Below are positions 1-14,000 of a stretch of DNA of 64,000 nucleotides, piece by piece; the stretch's first letter is position 1, and every line of letters begins with the position of its first letter. The notes below the pieces were generated by a model. The model ran no database searches and had not been told where the DNA came from. It saw only the letters and a list, made by a program, of their open reading frames with translations. The position numbers and the translations under genes are program-made. The stretch is from Quillaja saponaria (taxonomy: Eukaryota; Streptophyta; Magnoliopsida; Fabales; Quillajaceae), in contig CM055612.1 in NCBI GenBank assembly GCA_029379385.1, forward strand, positions 9,796,001 to 9,860,000, written 5' to 3'.

Positions 1-1000
1 TAGTAAAACCCCATTGTATGCAGCTGCACTTACAGAGAAGAGATGAGAGACATTGAGAATCTGGTAAGAAACAACACTAAACATCATAACTATCAAAGTC
101 AAGGAATAATTACACTAACTCCATTTGCTGGTATTTCTTAACTAACCTTATTCTTTTTCTGAAAGCTGTGAAAGAAAAATGGATGCTTCTCTCCTTCTCC
201 AAAATAAAAAGGTAAAAGGAAAAAGCCAAGATTAAAGATGAAATCAGTAGGAAAAAGAGGAAAGCAGCATGCAACCTTCACTCTACAATGACTGAGATTT
301 GAAAATGAAGTGTATTTCATGGTGAGGGAGAGAGCTGCAATTGGAGCTTTAGGGTTTGGGACCCATGACTTCTAAACACACTCATTCTCATCTGGATGTC
401 TACTGACCTGGCAGAGACATCTTGGCACCTACCTGGCTGAGAAGTGATGACATAGGAGTGTAAAATTGTGTTTTGAAGATACACATTCTAAAACAACCTG
501 ATTCTTGTTTTAATTTTTGAAAGAACCATGTTTAACTTCTTCTTTTTTTAAATAACCTTATTATGATAAAATTTTCCAGAGAGAGATACTGGTCCTTATT
601 TGAAGTACGAAACTACCACCGTTTCGATCCACTGCTTCTCAGGTTTTTTTCATAAATTGATTTGTGCTTAAACTTGTTGTTGGAGTGGGCCTACTGAAGA
701 GAGTAAGTCTAATCTCGTAGGCCTACTGAACTTACAAACTAATAAGCCTGAAAATCTTGGCAAAGAGAAGTTGTTGTCGTTGTTGTTTGTTTTTTTTTTT
801 TTTTTTTAAGCAAATGAATATTTTTAAATAAAAATGTTCTATCAATATCGAACTTTATGATTTTAGAGTACCCAATGTAAAATTAAGCATTTAAAGAAAA
901 CCTTTTTTTTTTTTTTTATTGAAGGGAAAAGGCAAAAACTAGAAAATAGGCGTAGTTATTCTACGTTGCCATGCAACGGTTGCAATATCAGCTTCATACT
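1..1000. other. Intergenic, no gene recognised
   Basis: No coding frame with family resemblance or a splice-compatible exon was found on either strand. The stretch contains two long T tracts (about 790-808 and 903-917). The short minus-strand frame at 138-320 is low-complexity and hydrophobic and is probably chance. Confidence 0.5.
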
Positions 1001-1009
1001 CAAGACAAA

Positions 1010-1400
1010 TAGGAGGAAGGGACCTACACCTAATGAACTTCAGCTTCAGAACCATCCACAGTCATATTCGTCAAATAATCAGCTACTTTGTTATCCTACC
1101 AATGGATATGGCTAAGCCTTAACTTCCCAATTAAAGTTAACCAGTCTTCAAATATCACTGATTAGAGGTTTGAAGGCATTGAGTTGCCAAATATCTTTTT
1201 CAATCAAGTCAAGAATCACTTGTGAGTCCGAAACCCTCTGTCCCAAGCAGTTAGAAAGCCTAGTCTCAGATACCACAATTCGACTTTAACATAACAACAC
1301 AAACCAATTTTCTTTCTGAACCTAAACACCCATCCACCACGAGTAATCCTGATAACATCTACTGCACTGGCAAGACCTGGATTCTTTCTTGATGCTGCCC
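1010..1400 (-). mobile_element. Decayed LINE-type RNase H-like fragment
   Basis: Read on the minus strand, this stretch gives a broken protein resembling the RNase H-like domain found at the C-terminus of plant non-LTR retrotransposons and of the related host RNase H-like family. Recognisable blocks in order are NPGLASA, a GGWVF.F turn, VELWYLRLGFLTAWDRGFR (AELW..R.GL..AWD.GF pattern), and near the end DNKVADYLTNM (the usual N.VAD.LA motif). Stop codons and frame changes interrupt it, so it is not functional. No reverse transcriptase or poly(A) tail was seen next to it, so this is a fragment. A decayed host RNase H-like gene is possible but less likely. Confidence 0.6.
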
Positions 1401-3367
1401 TTTTTTTTAATAAACTTGAATGATATAGCTTAAAATAAAAGAAAATAGTGAATATAATTTTATAAAACTAATGTTACATACATAAATACAACTTTTTTCT
1501 CACAATAATAAATTCATGTAAGATAAGTGAATTTAAGAAAGTTGTGTTATTGTATTATTATTATTATAATATTATAAAGTAGCTCCATAATCATGTAGAC
1601 CGCTTCAACTAGGAAAGGTTATTCTATTCCAAGTATAATTTATAGATGATCATATTTTGGCATTTTTGTTCCATAAAAATAGAAATTGTCAAATCGAGGG
1701 TGAGATTTTTCATTCATACTTTTATGGAATCAGTCCAATCAAATGACAACAAAATCATCCATATAACTTAAACTAAATAATTTATATATATATAAATAAA
1801 CATTATAAAATACATAAATAAAATATTTATTTAATATTTAAAATAAATAAATAAACAAAATAATAAATCATTTCATTTTAATCAATGACAAAAATACCAT
1901 CTATGTCACATTAAATAATAAAAATATAATAAAAAATTAATATAATTAACTAATTAATATTAAATAAATGATTAAATAATTAAATAAAATAATAAAAAAT
2001 TAGTTTATTTTAGTCAAATAAAAAAAAAACTTTTTTATCACATTAAATAATAAAAATATAATTTAGGAAAGAAAATAATATATTATAGATAAATGATTAA
2101 TTACTATAAAATAAATGATTAATTAATATAAACAATTAAAAAAATTGTATATCAATAAAACAAAAATAAAATAAAATATATAAATAAATAAATTAGTTGA
2201 CTAATACTGGAATAAAATAAAAATATTAATAAATATAAGGATAAGTATAAGGAATATAAAAAATTTAAAATAAAATAATAAAAACTAAGAACTATATAAA
2301 TTTCACAAATTAAGTTGAATTTTATTATTTTATAAATTTTCTACTTGGGACATCTTTATTATTTTATCATTATTTTATTTTATTTCATTTTTGAAATCTA
2401 CATTTCAAATAAAAAAAAATTGAAATGGAATACCTATTTCTCATTAACGCTACCATATATTGAAAAGAAATGATAATTTCATTTTATAACATTTTTATTC
2501 ATATTTAGCAAAAATTATTCATTCATAACAAACTGACTTTTAAAAGAACTAGAAAGGGCCAAAAGAAAAAAGAAGTTTGTTTTGTAGTACGAGGAAAAAC
2601 ATTTTTTTGCAACCAAAATAGAGTTTTTATATTTGCGCACCTAGCTCCCTTTTTCAATACTAGCTTTGTGCACAAGCTTGTGCATATTCAGTGACGTGTG
2701 GATTTATAATTATATGTATAAGTTTTTTTGTTTTTTTTAGTTATTACGTATGTAACAAAATTAAAATTTGATTTTATTAATTAATAAGAAATTTTATTTT
2801 TTATTAGAGATGGTGGGAGTGAATGAAAAGAGTGGGAGAGGGTAAGTTGGGAAAATTAGTTTGTTATCACCTAAAAGTGCTTTTTTTATATAAACTAAAT
2901 TAGTTATAATAAAAAAAAAATAAGAGGGAAAAAAGAAAAGAGATCACAAGGTCTTGTTCCTTTTATAGTAGTATAATTTTACATAGATTTCTCATATATT
3001 TAAATTTTTATTGACTCACATTCGAATTTTAAACCTTAAACATATTTTTTCTATATTTAGAAAACTATTAAATTTTATTAAAGAATAATCATATGGGTGA
3101 ATTTTTTTTTTATTCAATAATAAAATGTACTGCTGCTTTGTAAATAAAGAGAAAAAAATGGGAGCTGTTGTTTCCATGCAAGAAATAGTTGCTTCCACTC
3201 ATACTGAACACAATAATTTATGTAAGTGCTAAATTTGAGTTGAAATAATAGTTTGGTGAGTGGAAATAATAATTTTTGTTTAAAAAATATACATCCTAGT
3301 TTTGGGGAATTAACCTTAGTTTTGGCAAATTTTATTTGGACATTTTGATTTTTTTGCTATTAGAAAT
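1401..3367. other. AT-rich low-complexity intergenic DNA
   Basis: From about 1750 to 2350 the sequence is almost entirely A and T, with many ATTTA, AATAAATA and TATATA runs. This composition is typical of matrix-attachment-like or decayed repeat DNA. No gene was seen. The short minus frame at 3016-3198 has no recognisable features. Confidence 0.5.
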
Positions 3368-3526
3368 TGTTGAATGGAAAATGTTATGTTTTTCATTCAT
3401 GTAGCTTAAAATTAAGCTACAATTATAGGAAGTGATTAGGAGAAATTATAAGGATGTAATTGAGGAAATTATTATATAATTACAAGATTTATGGTAAGAC
3501 ATTAATGCCATGAATGTAGATTAATA
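3368..3526 (-). repeat. 3' LTR of the copia element
   Basis: On the plus strand it starts TGTTGAATGG and ends GTAGATTAATA, beside the polypurine tract. It aligns with 10891-11072 over most of its length, with indels. It reads outward as TA...CA on the minus strand; the expected first G has mutated. Confidence 0.7.
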
Positions 3527-6217
3527 TTTCCCCTTAAGTTGGAGTAAGTAAATTGTGAATGCCCAACTTGGATCACAAAAATAAAATTGATCTTTGTCAA
3601 GGAGGTTTGTGAATATATCGACAATTTGATTGCTACTGGATACATTGACAGGGCGAATTAATCAACTTTGTAGTTTCTCGTGCATAACATGACAGTCAAT
3701 CTTGACATAATTGGTTCATTCATGGAAAAGTGAATTGGCAACAAATGAATTGTGCCATCATTGCCACAATAAAGTAGAATAGGAACATGTAGAGATATAC
3801 CTAGATCTCGTAAAACATATGGTAATCATGTGAGTTCAGAAGAAGTGGTGGCTCGATATTTAGCTTATGTAGATAAGGGCACAATATTTTGTTTTATTGG
3901 CTTCCACAAAATAGGACTTGATCCTAAAAAGATGAAATAACCAATTATAGAGTGCCGAGTAATAGAGCAACATACCCATTTAGAATCAAAATATGCCTTA
4001 AGATATGGAGCAGAAGATGAAACCAAAAGAATTCCCTGTGCAACAGTAACTTCTATAGATAATGAAGTAACCATAATGCAATATCATAATGAGGCAACTA
4101 AGATTGGTGCATTAATTGATTGAGAGTGTTAACAATGTAGACAATGTCGGGGCGAGTGATTATAAGATAGATAAGGTGTTTAACTAGTTGATAATAAATT
4201 GCAGGATCTTTGAAAATGTCACCATCGGTAGAAGTTCAATTTATATTTTGTTCCATAGGAGAATTGGCTGGTTTGGTAGTAGTGAGGCCAAAATATTTAA
4301 GAATGTCAAGGGTGTATTTTTCACTGATAAAGATAGAGACGTTTTGACAAGCGAGCAACTTCAATGGCTAGAAAATATTTGATAGGGCCCAAATCTTTGG
4401 TGTGAAATTAGCATGTTCTTGACCATTTGACTGAGAGAAGCATATGTTCCTATTATCACAATATCATCAACATACTCAAATACAGATTGAAACTACAAAA
4501 TTATTGAAAAAAAATAAAGAATGGTCAGCGCAAGATTAGTGAAACCTAAAACCAATAAGGGTTGTAGAAAATTTGGCAAACCAATTGCAAAAGGTTTATT
4601 TTAGTCCATATAGAGATTTATGTAAGAGACAAACAAAATTCTCCCCTTTTTGATGATATCCAGATGTGAGAGTCATCCATGCTTCCTCATTTAATTCACC
4701 ATATAACAATGCATTTTGGAGGACATCAAGTTGAATGGAGGGGACAATCTTTAATGGCATCAATGGCAATGAGTACTCAACCAGTTACTAACTTTGCAAT
4801 TGGAGCAAAAATATCATAGTAATCAATTCAACCTGTGTATAACCTTTAGCAACAAGCCGAGGTTTATGTCTTTCAATAGTACCATCAAAGTGACGTTTAA
4901 TTTTGAAGATCCATTTAGAGTCAATGGATTTTTTGTTAGGTGGTAGTAACTCACTTAATCATGTCTTATATGAGTAAGGGCGTCCATCTTAACTTTCATT
5001 TCTTCACACTATTCTAAAATTTTAATAGCTTGAGAAAAACTAGATGGTTCAGTAGTAGCAAATAAAGAAACAAAAAAAGATTGACTGATGTTTAGAAAAG
5101 TTTGCTTAAGAGAGATATTGAGATAAAAGATGAGAATTATCAAGACCATCAAGCGAATAATGTGTTGGAACATAGGTAGTACATCAATAATAGTTCTTAA
5201 GATAAGTAGGAACCTTATGATGCCCACTTGTTTTCCAAATAGATAGAATACAAGGCACTTGATTGGTAGAAGTTGGAACACTAATGTTTGTAATGTCATA
5301 TGCTTGTTAACTTGGGGAATTTAGTGAAGGAGAATTAATGGAAGTGGTATGAGGATAAATGGAATTGTCCGATGCAAAGGTAGGTGGTTGAGGTATGCTA
5401 TCTAGATTGGAAACGAAAAGAGTTGAATTGTCAAGGACAAATGTAGGCCATTATATAGTGTCATCTAGATCGGGAACCAGATGAGGGAAAGTAGGTTGGG
5501 TATTCTTCATCTACATGCTTGACAAGAAAAAATATTTTCATGAAACTTTCTAGTATGAAGATAAAAAATTTTGTATACTTTCTAACCAAAAGGATAGCCA
5601 ATGAAAATTCATGGAGATGCACAATGGTCAAATTTTTGTTTAATAGAATGATTTGGTCCATAACATAGAAACTCGAAGACACGCAAATAAGAATAAGATA
5701 GTGCTTTGTGAAAAAGTATTTCAAATAGGGTTTTGCCTTTAAGAACTTTGGTAGGAAGTTTGTTGATAAGACATGTAGCTATCAAAACACAATCATCCCA
5801 AAAATTAGAGAGGTAGTTTTGCTTGAAACGGTAAAGCTCGAGCAATGTTTAGAAGATGATGATTTTATGTTCTAGAAGGCCATTTTGTTGAGGGGTGATA
5901 ATACAACTTGTTTGGAAAAGAACTCCAAGAAAGTTTAAAAATTCTCTAGTTTGGACATTTAAAAACTTAGTATCATTAACACATCGAATTTGACAAATTT
6001 TCATATATAATTGAGTATTTGCCAGGCAAAAAAATGACAAATGCGAGAATTGACTTCAAATTTGGCATTCATAAGATAAACAATGTAGTAAGAGAGAAAT
6101 CAACAATAGTTAAAAAATAACAAGCACCAAATAATGATGAAATTTTATATGGCCCAAACATCAAAATGATTTAAATCAAAACAAGTAATAGTAGAAATGG
6201 CACTAGTGGGCATATGG

Positions 6218-9200
6218 TGTCATACCTTTCACGGAGGCATGATTAACCGGAGGATTGGATAACCAACCCTCCGTTACTCTGACATTAAGACAAAGTAACA
6301 ACACGATTTTTGACCTAACTACAAAACATAACTAAATTTTTATAAAAACATAAGTTCACTTGTAAAAGTTTGTTTTCTGAAGCAAAAAGCAATTTACTAA
6401 AAATTTACATATCATGCTTCAAAATACGAACACATGTGTTCCTGATTTCACACAACCACACAACGAAAAATATTTAGGCTAATATATCCTACTAAATTAA
6501 ACACCCACAATCCTAGTGTGATTGCAACTTCCATCCTTAACCTCAAGTCTGAGATCCTAGAAGAATATATTGTCGTACTCTGACGGCAAGTCACAAACTT
6601 GGCAACGTCTTGTACTGGATTCCTTAAAAAAATTAACCATGAGCCAAATGAGTCATACGGACTCCGTGAGTTGAAAATCGTACCTAAAGGGTACTAGCAT
6701 CACTTCAATACAAGTATATAACATATATAGTAACATTATGATTTAATTCAAAATACACGCATATTTATGTAATCGACATAAATTCACAACTTATATGATT
6801 CACAGGCCCACAAACTAATCAAAGCAATCACAACATACAAAACAAACAAAGGGCCAACGAGTAACTCAGTCCCGCACAACAGTTTCACCCCCTGCCAGAC
6901 ATTTACGAGCCTGCACAACAATTTAATCTACGTACATAATCCATCCCACAGGAGCTGAACACTCACATAAAAAAAAAAACATTTATCAAAATTAGAACAT
7001 TTCCGGATTTCAAATTAGAATTTCCTAGATGAACCTGGATTTTTAATTTCGAAGATAAAAATCATTGCTTAGAAAAATCTCATTTTGTTGGCCCTTATCA
7101 ACCATAAACAATTTCAAACAATCATGATTCAATTAACTCACAAAAACATTGCACTTGCACATTTATTTAAATACACATACAATTACACATAATAATCTAG
7201 CCCCAAGAGTAACAATTAACCACTCACCGGTTTACAAATCTTATTCGTCACTTTGTCTTGCACTCACATATGTCATCAGTCCCACAGACAGGTCCGAAAC
7301 TGAAAATTCATAATCCCAAATAATACTTAGTTCATAAACGTTATTGTTATAATCTTTTAATTACTAAGCTTTTATTTCAACTTGCATAGGTTTCTTTATG
7401 AAAGTTTTCCATTAAGCTATTATATGGTAAATAGTATACATTGTACTTTATAAGATAAGGTTGATAGTAAAAAGACATTTCAGATGTCTTGATAATGCAT
7501 AAGGTAGAAAGAAAGTATTAGAAAAGTTAGAAAACACAAATGAGTTAAAGATATTGAAACTGTCTAAACTTGGAGTTTGGACCAGTATTCACTTGAATCA
7601 TCATATCTTCCTCTAGGAAATTCCAAATCCAGTTTCGTAAAACTTATTAAATACTAGACACATATAGCTTTATAATGGTATATCATTTTTAATTTGTAGA
7701 TTTGTATATCAATACAGTTTATTCTTTGAAGTTGCATCAAATTCTACAAAACTCAGGATTTTGACAATTTTGACCTTACCTTAGTTAATTGAACATAACT
7801 TTCTCTTGGGCAAACGAAATCCAATTATGTTTATTGGGTTTATTAATAGACAAGTATATATATATCTTCATTATTTAGAAACTTTTCCTGAAATTCAGTG
7901 TTGAACCCACTCAATTTCTTAGATGGACCAAAAACAGGGCACTAAAATTCTGCATGACCTAACTGGAGTCTAACAGCTCTAACTCACAACATAATTGGAA
8001 CCAAGCTACAAAATTTTGTAGAAAACATCCTAAGATCCTAAGCTACACTTTCTATTTTTAACCCTTAATTTAATTCAGCATCAAAAGCACCTGAAACCTA
8101 AGATTTTTTTCATCCACTAATCTGCCCCTGCACCTCCTTCAAAACCCACTTAACTCTCATTTTCCACCACTTTCAAGCTCCAATTCATACTCCTCCCTTC
8201 AAAACTAATTCACTAACATTACTCCCTAATCCTAATTAAATTCAAGATTGAATTAGTGATTTAGAATCAATTAAAAACTTAAATTGTGTCTTTCCAATAT
8301 CAATCCAACCCATTTTTACTCATTAAGATATAATTATTTTCTTGTAGACATTTTATCAACTACCTTATATGCATGTTTTTATTTTAGCTTATGAGCAAGC
8401 ATCTATATATGTATATATATTCACCATTAAACTTACATAAGCCCATCATATTACAATCTTATTCATATTCCAATTACTCCCTTAATCTTTGATTATAATC
8501 CTCAATTTAACTTTACTTTAACCTTTACCCACTACCACAATCCACAAGAATTTTACTGATTTAAAGCAATTAAACTACCATAATATTTAGAATCCATACT
8601 TAGCCCACACCTTACCTTTGTTATCTCACTAATGCTTGATTAAGAGAGGTAAAATCCAGCAAGGGGATTAAACCCCAAAACAGCTGCCAACCCCCTACAA
8701 CACCCATGGCTAATACTCCTAGCACTGCCATGATCAACAAGTCCTCGACTATTTGCTATTTGAAAGACTACCACCATTTTGAAGGAGGAAAAAAGAAGGC
8801 TGCTTGAACTCTAACTAGTCCCGCTTCATCCCTCCCACAATAACGATTTAAAACAGGGTAGCAAGGGAGCTGAAAACAGAGGATTCAAGGTAGTTCCAAA
8901 GCTGCAAGAAACTGAAATTTCAGAGCTTGAAAAGGACTACCCAACAGCTGGAACATGGAAAACTGTTTTTGCTGAGTGAAAGGAGCTGATCGATGAAATT
9001 ACAAGGCTTGGGGTTGTAATGATCACAAGAATAAAAAGCAGCTACAGCACGGGTTCAATTGGCTGCACTTGAAGGGAAACCAAAATTTTTCTAGCCTTAG
9101 CTGAAACAAGGAAGATTATAGCTCAAAGGTGGTGAAGGATCGTTGCTAGAGAATCAGCCAAGAAAGAAAGAAGAAAAAAAACATTAGAATGATCTAGAGT

Positions 9201-10124
9201 TAAGAAGTAAAGGCGGCGGAGATCAAAATGAGGAAGTAAAATCATCCAAGCAGAGTAAGGCAAGGAGAAAAAAAAAACATAGTAAAATAAAATAAGATAA
9301 ACATACAAAGTCAAAGTCAAAAATCCTATTGTGTGATGCCATATTAAATATTGATATATATACTTACGTATATTTATATATATTTTTTCTAGTATGTTCT
9401 TTTATTTACACATTTGACAAACATCAATAAATTTTATATATGTAACTTTCAACTTTTTATGTCCACCACTAATATAGTAAAAATTAATTTCCTAATCACA
9501 TATAATATATCACAAGTGATTATTTATTTTACTTTCCATTTTGTGTAAAATTTTGTCCACCTATATACACTAGTTACGTATGAACCTTTTAAAATGTACA
9601 GTAACATATCGGGTTATAACAATTATTTACATTCTACCTTTAATTACACCTATACCTTGTTTACTACTAAAATTTACATGTTTAAAAAAAACAACATCAA
9701 ATAATGGGGTCAAAGTCAATGGTTTTAAAATTAAGGCTCAAATTTAAATTTATATCTTAAATATTTAAATTTATTACACATTTGTTCAACTCATAGAAAA
9801 TAAATTTACAATTAGCTACAATTTATAAATTAATCAATTAGGTGATAAAAATTAATTTACAAGCCTACTGTATATATATATATATATTCATAGACTCAAA
9901 TAATCTTTTATTTTAGTTTACTTTGTGAAAAATGATTATTTATTCTGCCACGGCGACTTACATATCGTATCTTGAAAAGTACATTAAGTTATTTGGTTCT
10001 AGCATATTCAATTACATCGTAACTTATTTAATTTATTTATACGTTTATCATTTTATAACTAAAATTTTTATACATCATCTCTAAAACTCGATTATTATGT
10101 TACTGGGTTGTGAGAGTTATAATA
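6218..10124. mobile_element. Long-LTR-like element (probable solo LTR) nested in the copia element
   Basis: The unit starts TGTCATACC and ends AGTTATAATA. It is flanked by TATGG on both sides (6213-6217 and 10125-10129), consistent with a 5-bp target duplication. The copia polyprotein reads into it on one side and resumes on the other, which fixes it as an insertion. An alternative inner end, GGGTTATAACA at 9621, also fits family termini but lacks a matching duplication. It carries no coding capacity. It is homologous to 55565-58197, sharing for example GTACCTAAAGGGTACTAGCA-type and ACATAATAATCT blocks. A solo LTR of a long-LTR retrotransposon is the simplest reading, though a non-autonomous element cannot be excluded. 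Confidence 0.65.
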
Positions 10125-10890
10125 TATGGTGCAAGTGCATTTATTAGAAATTGAAATTTTAGATTCTGTTATTTTGAAGTTTGAATTCAATGAAAATGTA
10201 GGATGACCTAATCGGCAATACCATAGATCAAAACAAGGTTGTTAAAGAAGACCAGAAGAACAAATTGGTAAATTCGGTAATAGAATAAGTCCTCTATGCT
10301 CTTTGCCCAGTCCATTCACACGCTTCATTTGTAGGTCTTGAAAAATTACAAGAATCAGGAAGGAAGGTCACACAATAATTCAATAATTTTTTAGTTTTGC
10401 TAATAGAAAGCATATTGAATTTGAAGTGAGGGACATGTAAAGCACCCTTCAAAGAGAGAGATTAGAGGTTGCCTTAACATCACCAATACTAGAAATATAA
10501 ACTTTCTTGCAATTGGGTAATTGTATTGAAAGAGAAAAATTGTTTGTATGGATAGAGATAAATAAATTAGGATCTCAGATACAATATGATTTGAGCAACC
10601 AAAATCGATGACCCAAGTAGAATTAGGAAATGAAGAAAAAAAGTGAGTGAGAACTACTTACAAAATGCTCAAATTGATTAGTATTATTCGATGGAAGAAC
10701 ATAAAGTATTTGCTGAGTTAGTTTAGAATCGAATGGTAAGTCATAAGACATTTGTGTAGAATCCTGCTGAGAGACTGTACCAGTGCCAATATTAGAAACA
10801 AAAACAAGAGATGAAGGCCATGACCCCAAACTGTTGGTGGCCATAATAGGAAAAAGAACAACATCGTTTAGGCTGATATCATGTAAAAAT

Positions 10891-11072
10891 TGTTGAATAT
10901 GAACGTTATGTTTTTCATTCATGTAGTGGTAAATTTATACAAATATAAAGTTGTAATTGGAGAGATTACAATATAATTACAAGGATAAAATTAAGAAAAT
11001 TAAACATGAAAATTCACTATGAATATGGACATATTTTTAGTAAAACATTCACGTCATGAATGTAGTCTAATA
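10891..11072 (-). repeat. 5' LTR of the copia element
   Basis: This is the partner of 3368-3526, about 182 bp against 159 bp. It starts TGTTGAATAT and ends GTAGTCTAATA on the plus strand. On the element's strand it is followed directly by the mutated primer binding site at 10871-10882. The divergence between the two LTRs indicates an old insertion. Confidence 0.7.
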
Positions 11073-14000
11073 TAGATAATTTTCATGTGTAGGTGATGAA
11101 TGGTGTACTATACAATTTTCAACCACCTATTGCCATTATGGAAGAATCAGTCAAAAAGACTAACCAAGCGTATATGAACCTTTCATTGTTAATCAAACAT
11201 TTTTGATACCCACTAGCACTTTCCATACAATAAGTGAAAATCTCTAAAAAGCATATACTTGCCTATCCTTTAACCAAACTTTATATCCTATTATCCTAAA
11301 TTTTACTTTACATACCTGTGAAGTGTCAAAGTTTTCGAAAATGTAAGACAATGTAGACTGTATTTATGTGTGGACTATATGAAAGGTTGATATTTTCTCA
11401 CCCTTTTTTTTCGTGAAAATTAATGTACTTCAAAATAAATTCATAATATTTATTAAAATTAATATATAATATGTATTTCATGTGGACTCAACTCACCTCA
11501 ATTATCAAATATCACAACGAAATTGAGATCTCTTACTCTCCTCCATACTTAACGCTCTCATCAAAACTTACAAAAACAAAACCTAGTGTTATATTGTCCA
11601 AGCTCATAAGGGTGAGATATTAGGTTACTCTAAAATAAACTAAATCACATACCTTTTTTTTTATGCCACAAAAAGATCCCTTGCAGATTTGTTTATACAA
11701 TTTGTATTTTATATGCACACACTTTTTTTCATCACTATACTCAATTTTAGTATTAGTTCTTTTAGGTTTTATTTATATGAAGTGTTTGAAATTTAATGTT
11801 TTAATATTCATTCATTTCAAATCTATTAATTTGGAGTACCATCATTTGAAATTTATTGATATAAGATTCAGTCATTCCAAATCTAATGTTTGGCAACAAA
11901 AGATGACTACTGATTTAGATTTGAAAATTTTAATTTCTAATATTTAATTTAATTTTACTCAAATTCTAAATTTTATGTTTCTAATATCAAAAAGTAAGAT
12001 GAAAATAAATAAATAAATAGCTTTTTGATTCTAAATTTTTAAAAATTTAAATACTAAGAAAATTCTATGATCTACTATTACCAATCTACCAAAATATTTT
12101 TTTATCAGTGTGTATATATATAAATGTATTTTTTTTTTATATGTCACTTATGTTGCACGTGGATCATATTTTATATAACTCTTAAATTATGCATTAATTT
12201 TTGAAACAAATGTAATAAGAACCTTAAAATGTGAATATAATAAAAATAGTAATATAATATGATTTTCTAATTTAACCTTATAAAATATTTTTTAAAATTT
12301 TACTTATTTTCTTTCCCTACTTTAATAGTGGAACTCATATAATTTTCTTTTTTCCATTTTGTTAAAAAATTTGCTAGAGATAAAAATTAAGGAAAAAAAA
12401 GAGTCACAATGTTATTTTGCAAAATTCCAAGTGCATAACCAGTTTAGAAAACAATTAGAGTAAGGGGTATTTATCCATATTATGATTGTTACTTTCTTTC
12501 AACTCAATCTATTTTAGTTATTTATATATGTGGAGGAGTTAATTACAATTCTAATGAAGGATCAAAAACTAAAAAACTAAAAATCACTTTCAATTTAAAT
12601 ATTATTAGGTTTATTATTATAAGAACTTATTAACATAAAATAATAATAATACTACTAATAATAAATACAATCATATAAATATTAGAAACCTTATTAAATT
12701 GAGTATTAACCCAACAAAAAAAAAAAAAAAATCTCTTTCCTTTTCCACCTTCCATACTAACTTCATCTCCTTTTAATAATAGAAATCAATAAGAGAATTT
12801 TATATCACAAACAACTTAAATTCATTTTGTCAAATTCTAGTGCTATCAAGACTTATTTATTTACTATCACAAACATATTACATTTCATAACTATTATAAA
12901 TAATTTTTTTTTTCTCCAAACATCACTTTAAATTTAATACTCTACTATTTTTCCTTAAAACAAACTAATTAAAGAAAATAAATTTTTTTTTTTCAAATAT
13001 TATGCTGCTTTCTTGTTTTATAAACCTAAATAAGAAATATTAATAGCATACCTATATATTATGTTAACTTTTTGTTATTTTTCCAAAATATTTCAGCAAA
13101 ATAACATGACCCAAATAGAACTTAAGTATTTTGGGAAATAAAAAAAGAAAGAAAGGACTTTAGTATGGATAAAGAATGAAAAAGAACCTATTTAATAGTA
13201 TAGTTGAAATGTAATCAAAAGCTAACAATGATTCATTGAAGAAATAATTAATATATTAAGCAAGCGTAATCATGATACTAAAGGACTGTTATAAGATAAA
13301 TAAAGTGAAATGTGAAGTTTAATATGGAGTTTAACTATAGATAATTTATTAAATATAAAGAACTTAATTATTGTTAGTTAGAGTTCATTATTATTAAAAA
13401 TTTATTAGTATAAATATTAAAAAGAGAAGCAATTGCAATCTTATTAACATAGAGAAGAATATTAATAATACAATCATATCACCAGTAAAAAATTAATTAT
13501 ATAAAATGAAAAAGTTAGAATTGATCTAAAAAAGAATAAAAAGAAAATTAAATTTTTATGAAGAGTATTTTGATAAATTAAAAGATTATGTCATCAAGCT
13601 TCTTATATATATATATAAAAGAAATTGGATTATTAAATAATTATATATTTTATTTTTTTGAATACTTCAATCATTTTATTTTATTTTTATTATGTCAACC
13701 AATCAATTATAGAACTTGTCAAAGTGATTATCGATTCATTTTTCATTTAAGAGGTCAATGATTCAAATCATAATAACTTACTAAAATAATTGAAGGAAAA
13801 ATGTAAAAACGATCCCATTCCCCACTCTAAGTATGCATAGCTCTACCTCTGGTCGGGTTGAACCAAAACACAAAGTAAGATGTTGTGATTCGGGTCTGCT
13901 CATTCCAAATTCGAAAATATAAAGTAAAACCAGATTGAACCAGATCAGGTCAAATATTATTCATAAAGTACTGTGTCAAGTTATATATGGGGTGATGCAT

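Larger units (their letters stand above)
3368..11072 (-). mobile_element. Decayed Ty1/copia LTR retrotransposon, interrupted by a nested insertion
   Basis: Both LTRs, the priming site, the polypurine tract and the pol domains are recognisable on the minus strand. The 5' LTR is 10891-11072 and the 3' LTR 3368-3526; they share blocks such as the plus-strand string ATGTTTTTCATTCATGTAG. Next to the 5' LTR, ATGATATCAGCC (10871-10882) resembles the initiator-Met priming site. AAGGGGAAA (3527-3535) abuts the 3' LTR as the polypurine tract. Domain order fits copia: late gag and protease (10240-10870, WVIDFGCSNHIV), integrase (5600-6210, QTSC.ITPQQNG), reverse transcriptase (4400-5000, YVDDIVI), RNase H (3590-4080). 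Most of gag is missing and stops and frameshifts are common. The element is dead. A long-LTR-like insertion occupies 6218-10124. No clean target duplication was found (flanks GAAAT and TAGAT). Confidence 0.85.

Noticed and set aside
10623..10922. 99-codon minus frame taken alone as a gene
   Set aside because: Its first codons lie in the copia 5' LTR and the remainder reads into copia gag-protease sequence; it is part of the dead retroelement.
11663..11947. 94-codon plus frame
   Set aside because: AT-rich, repetitive and lacking any family signature; likely chance.
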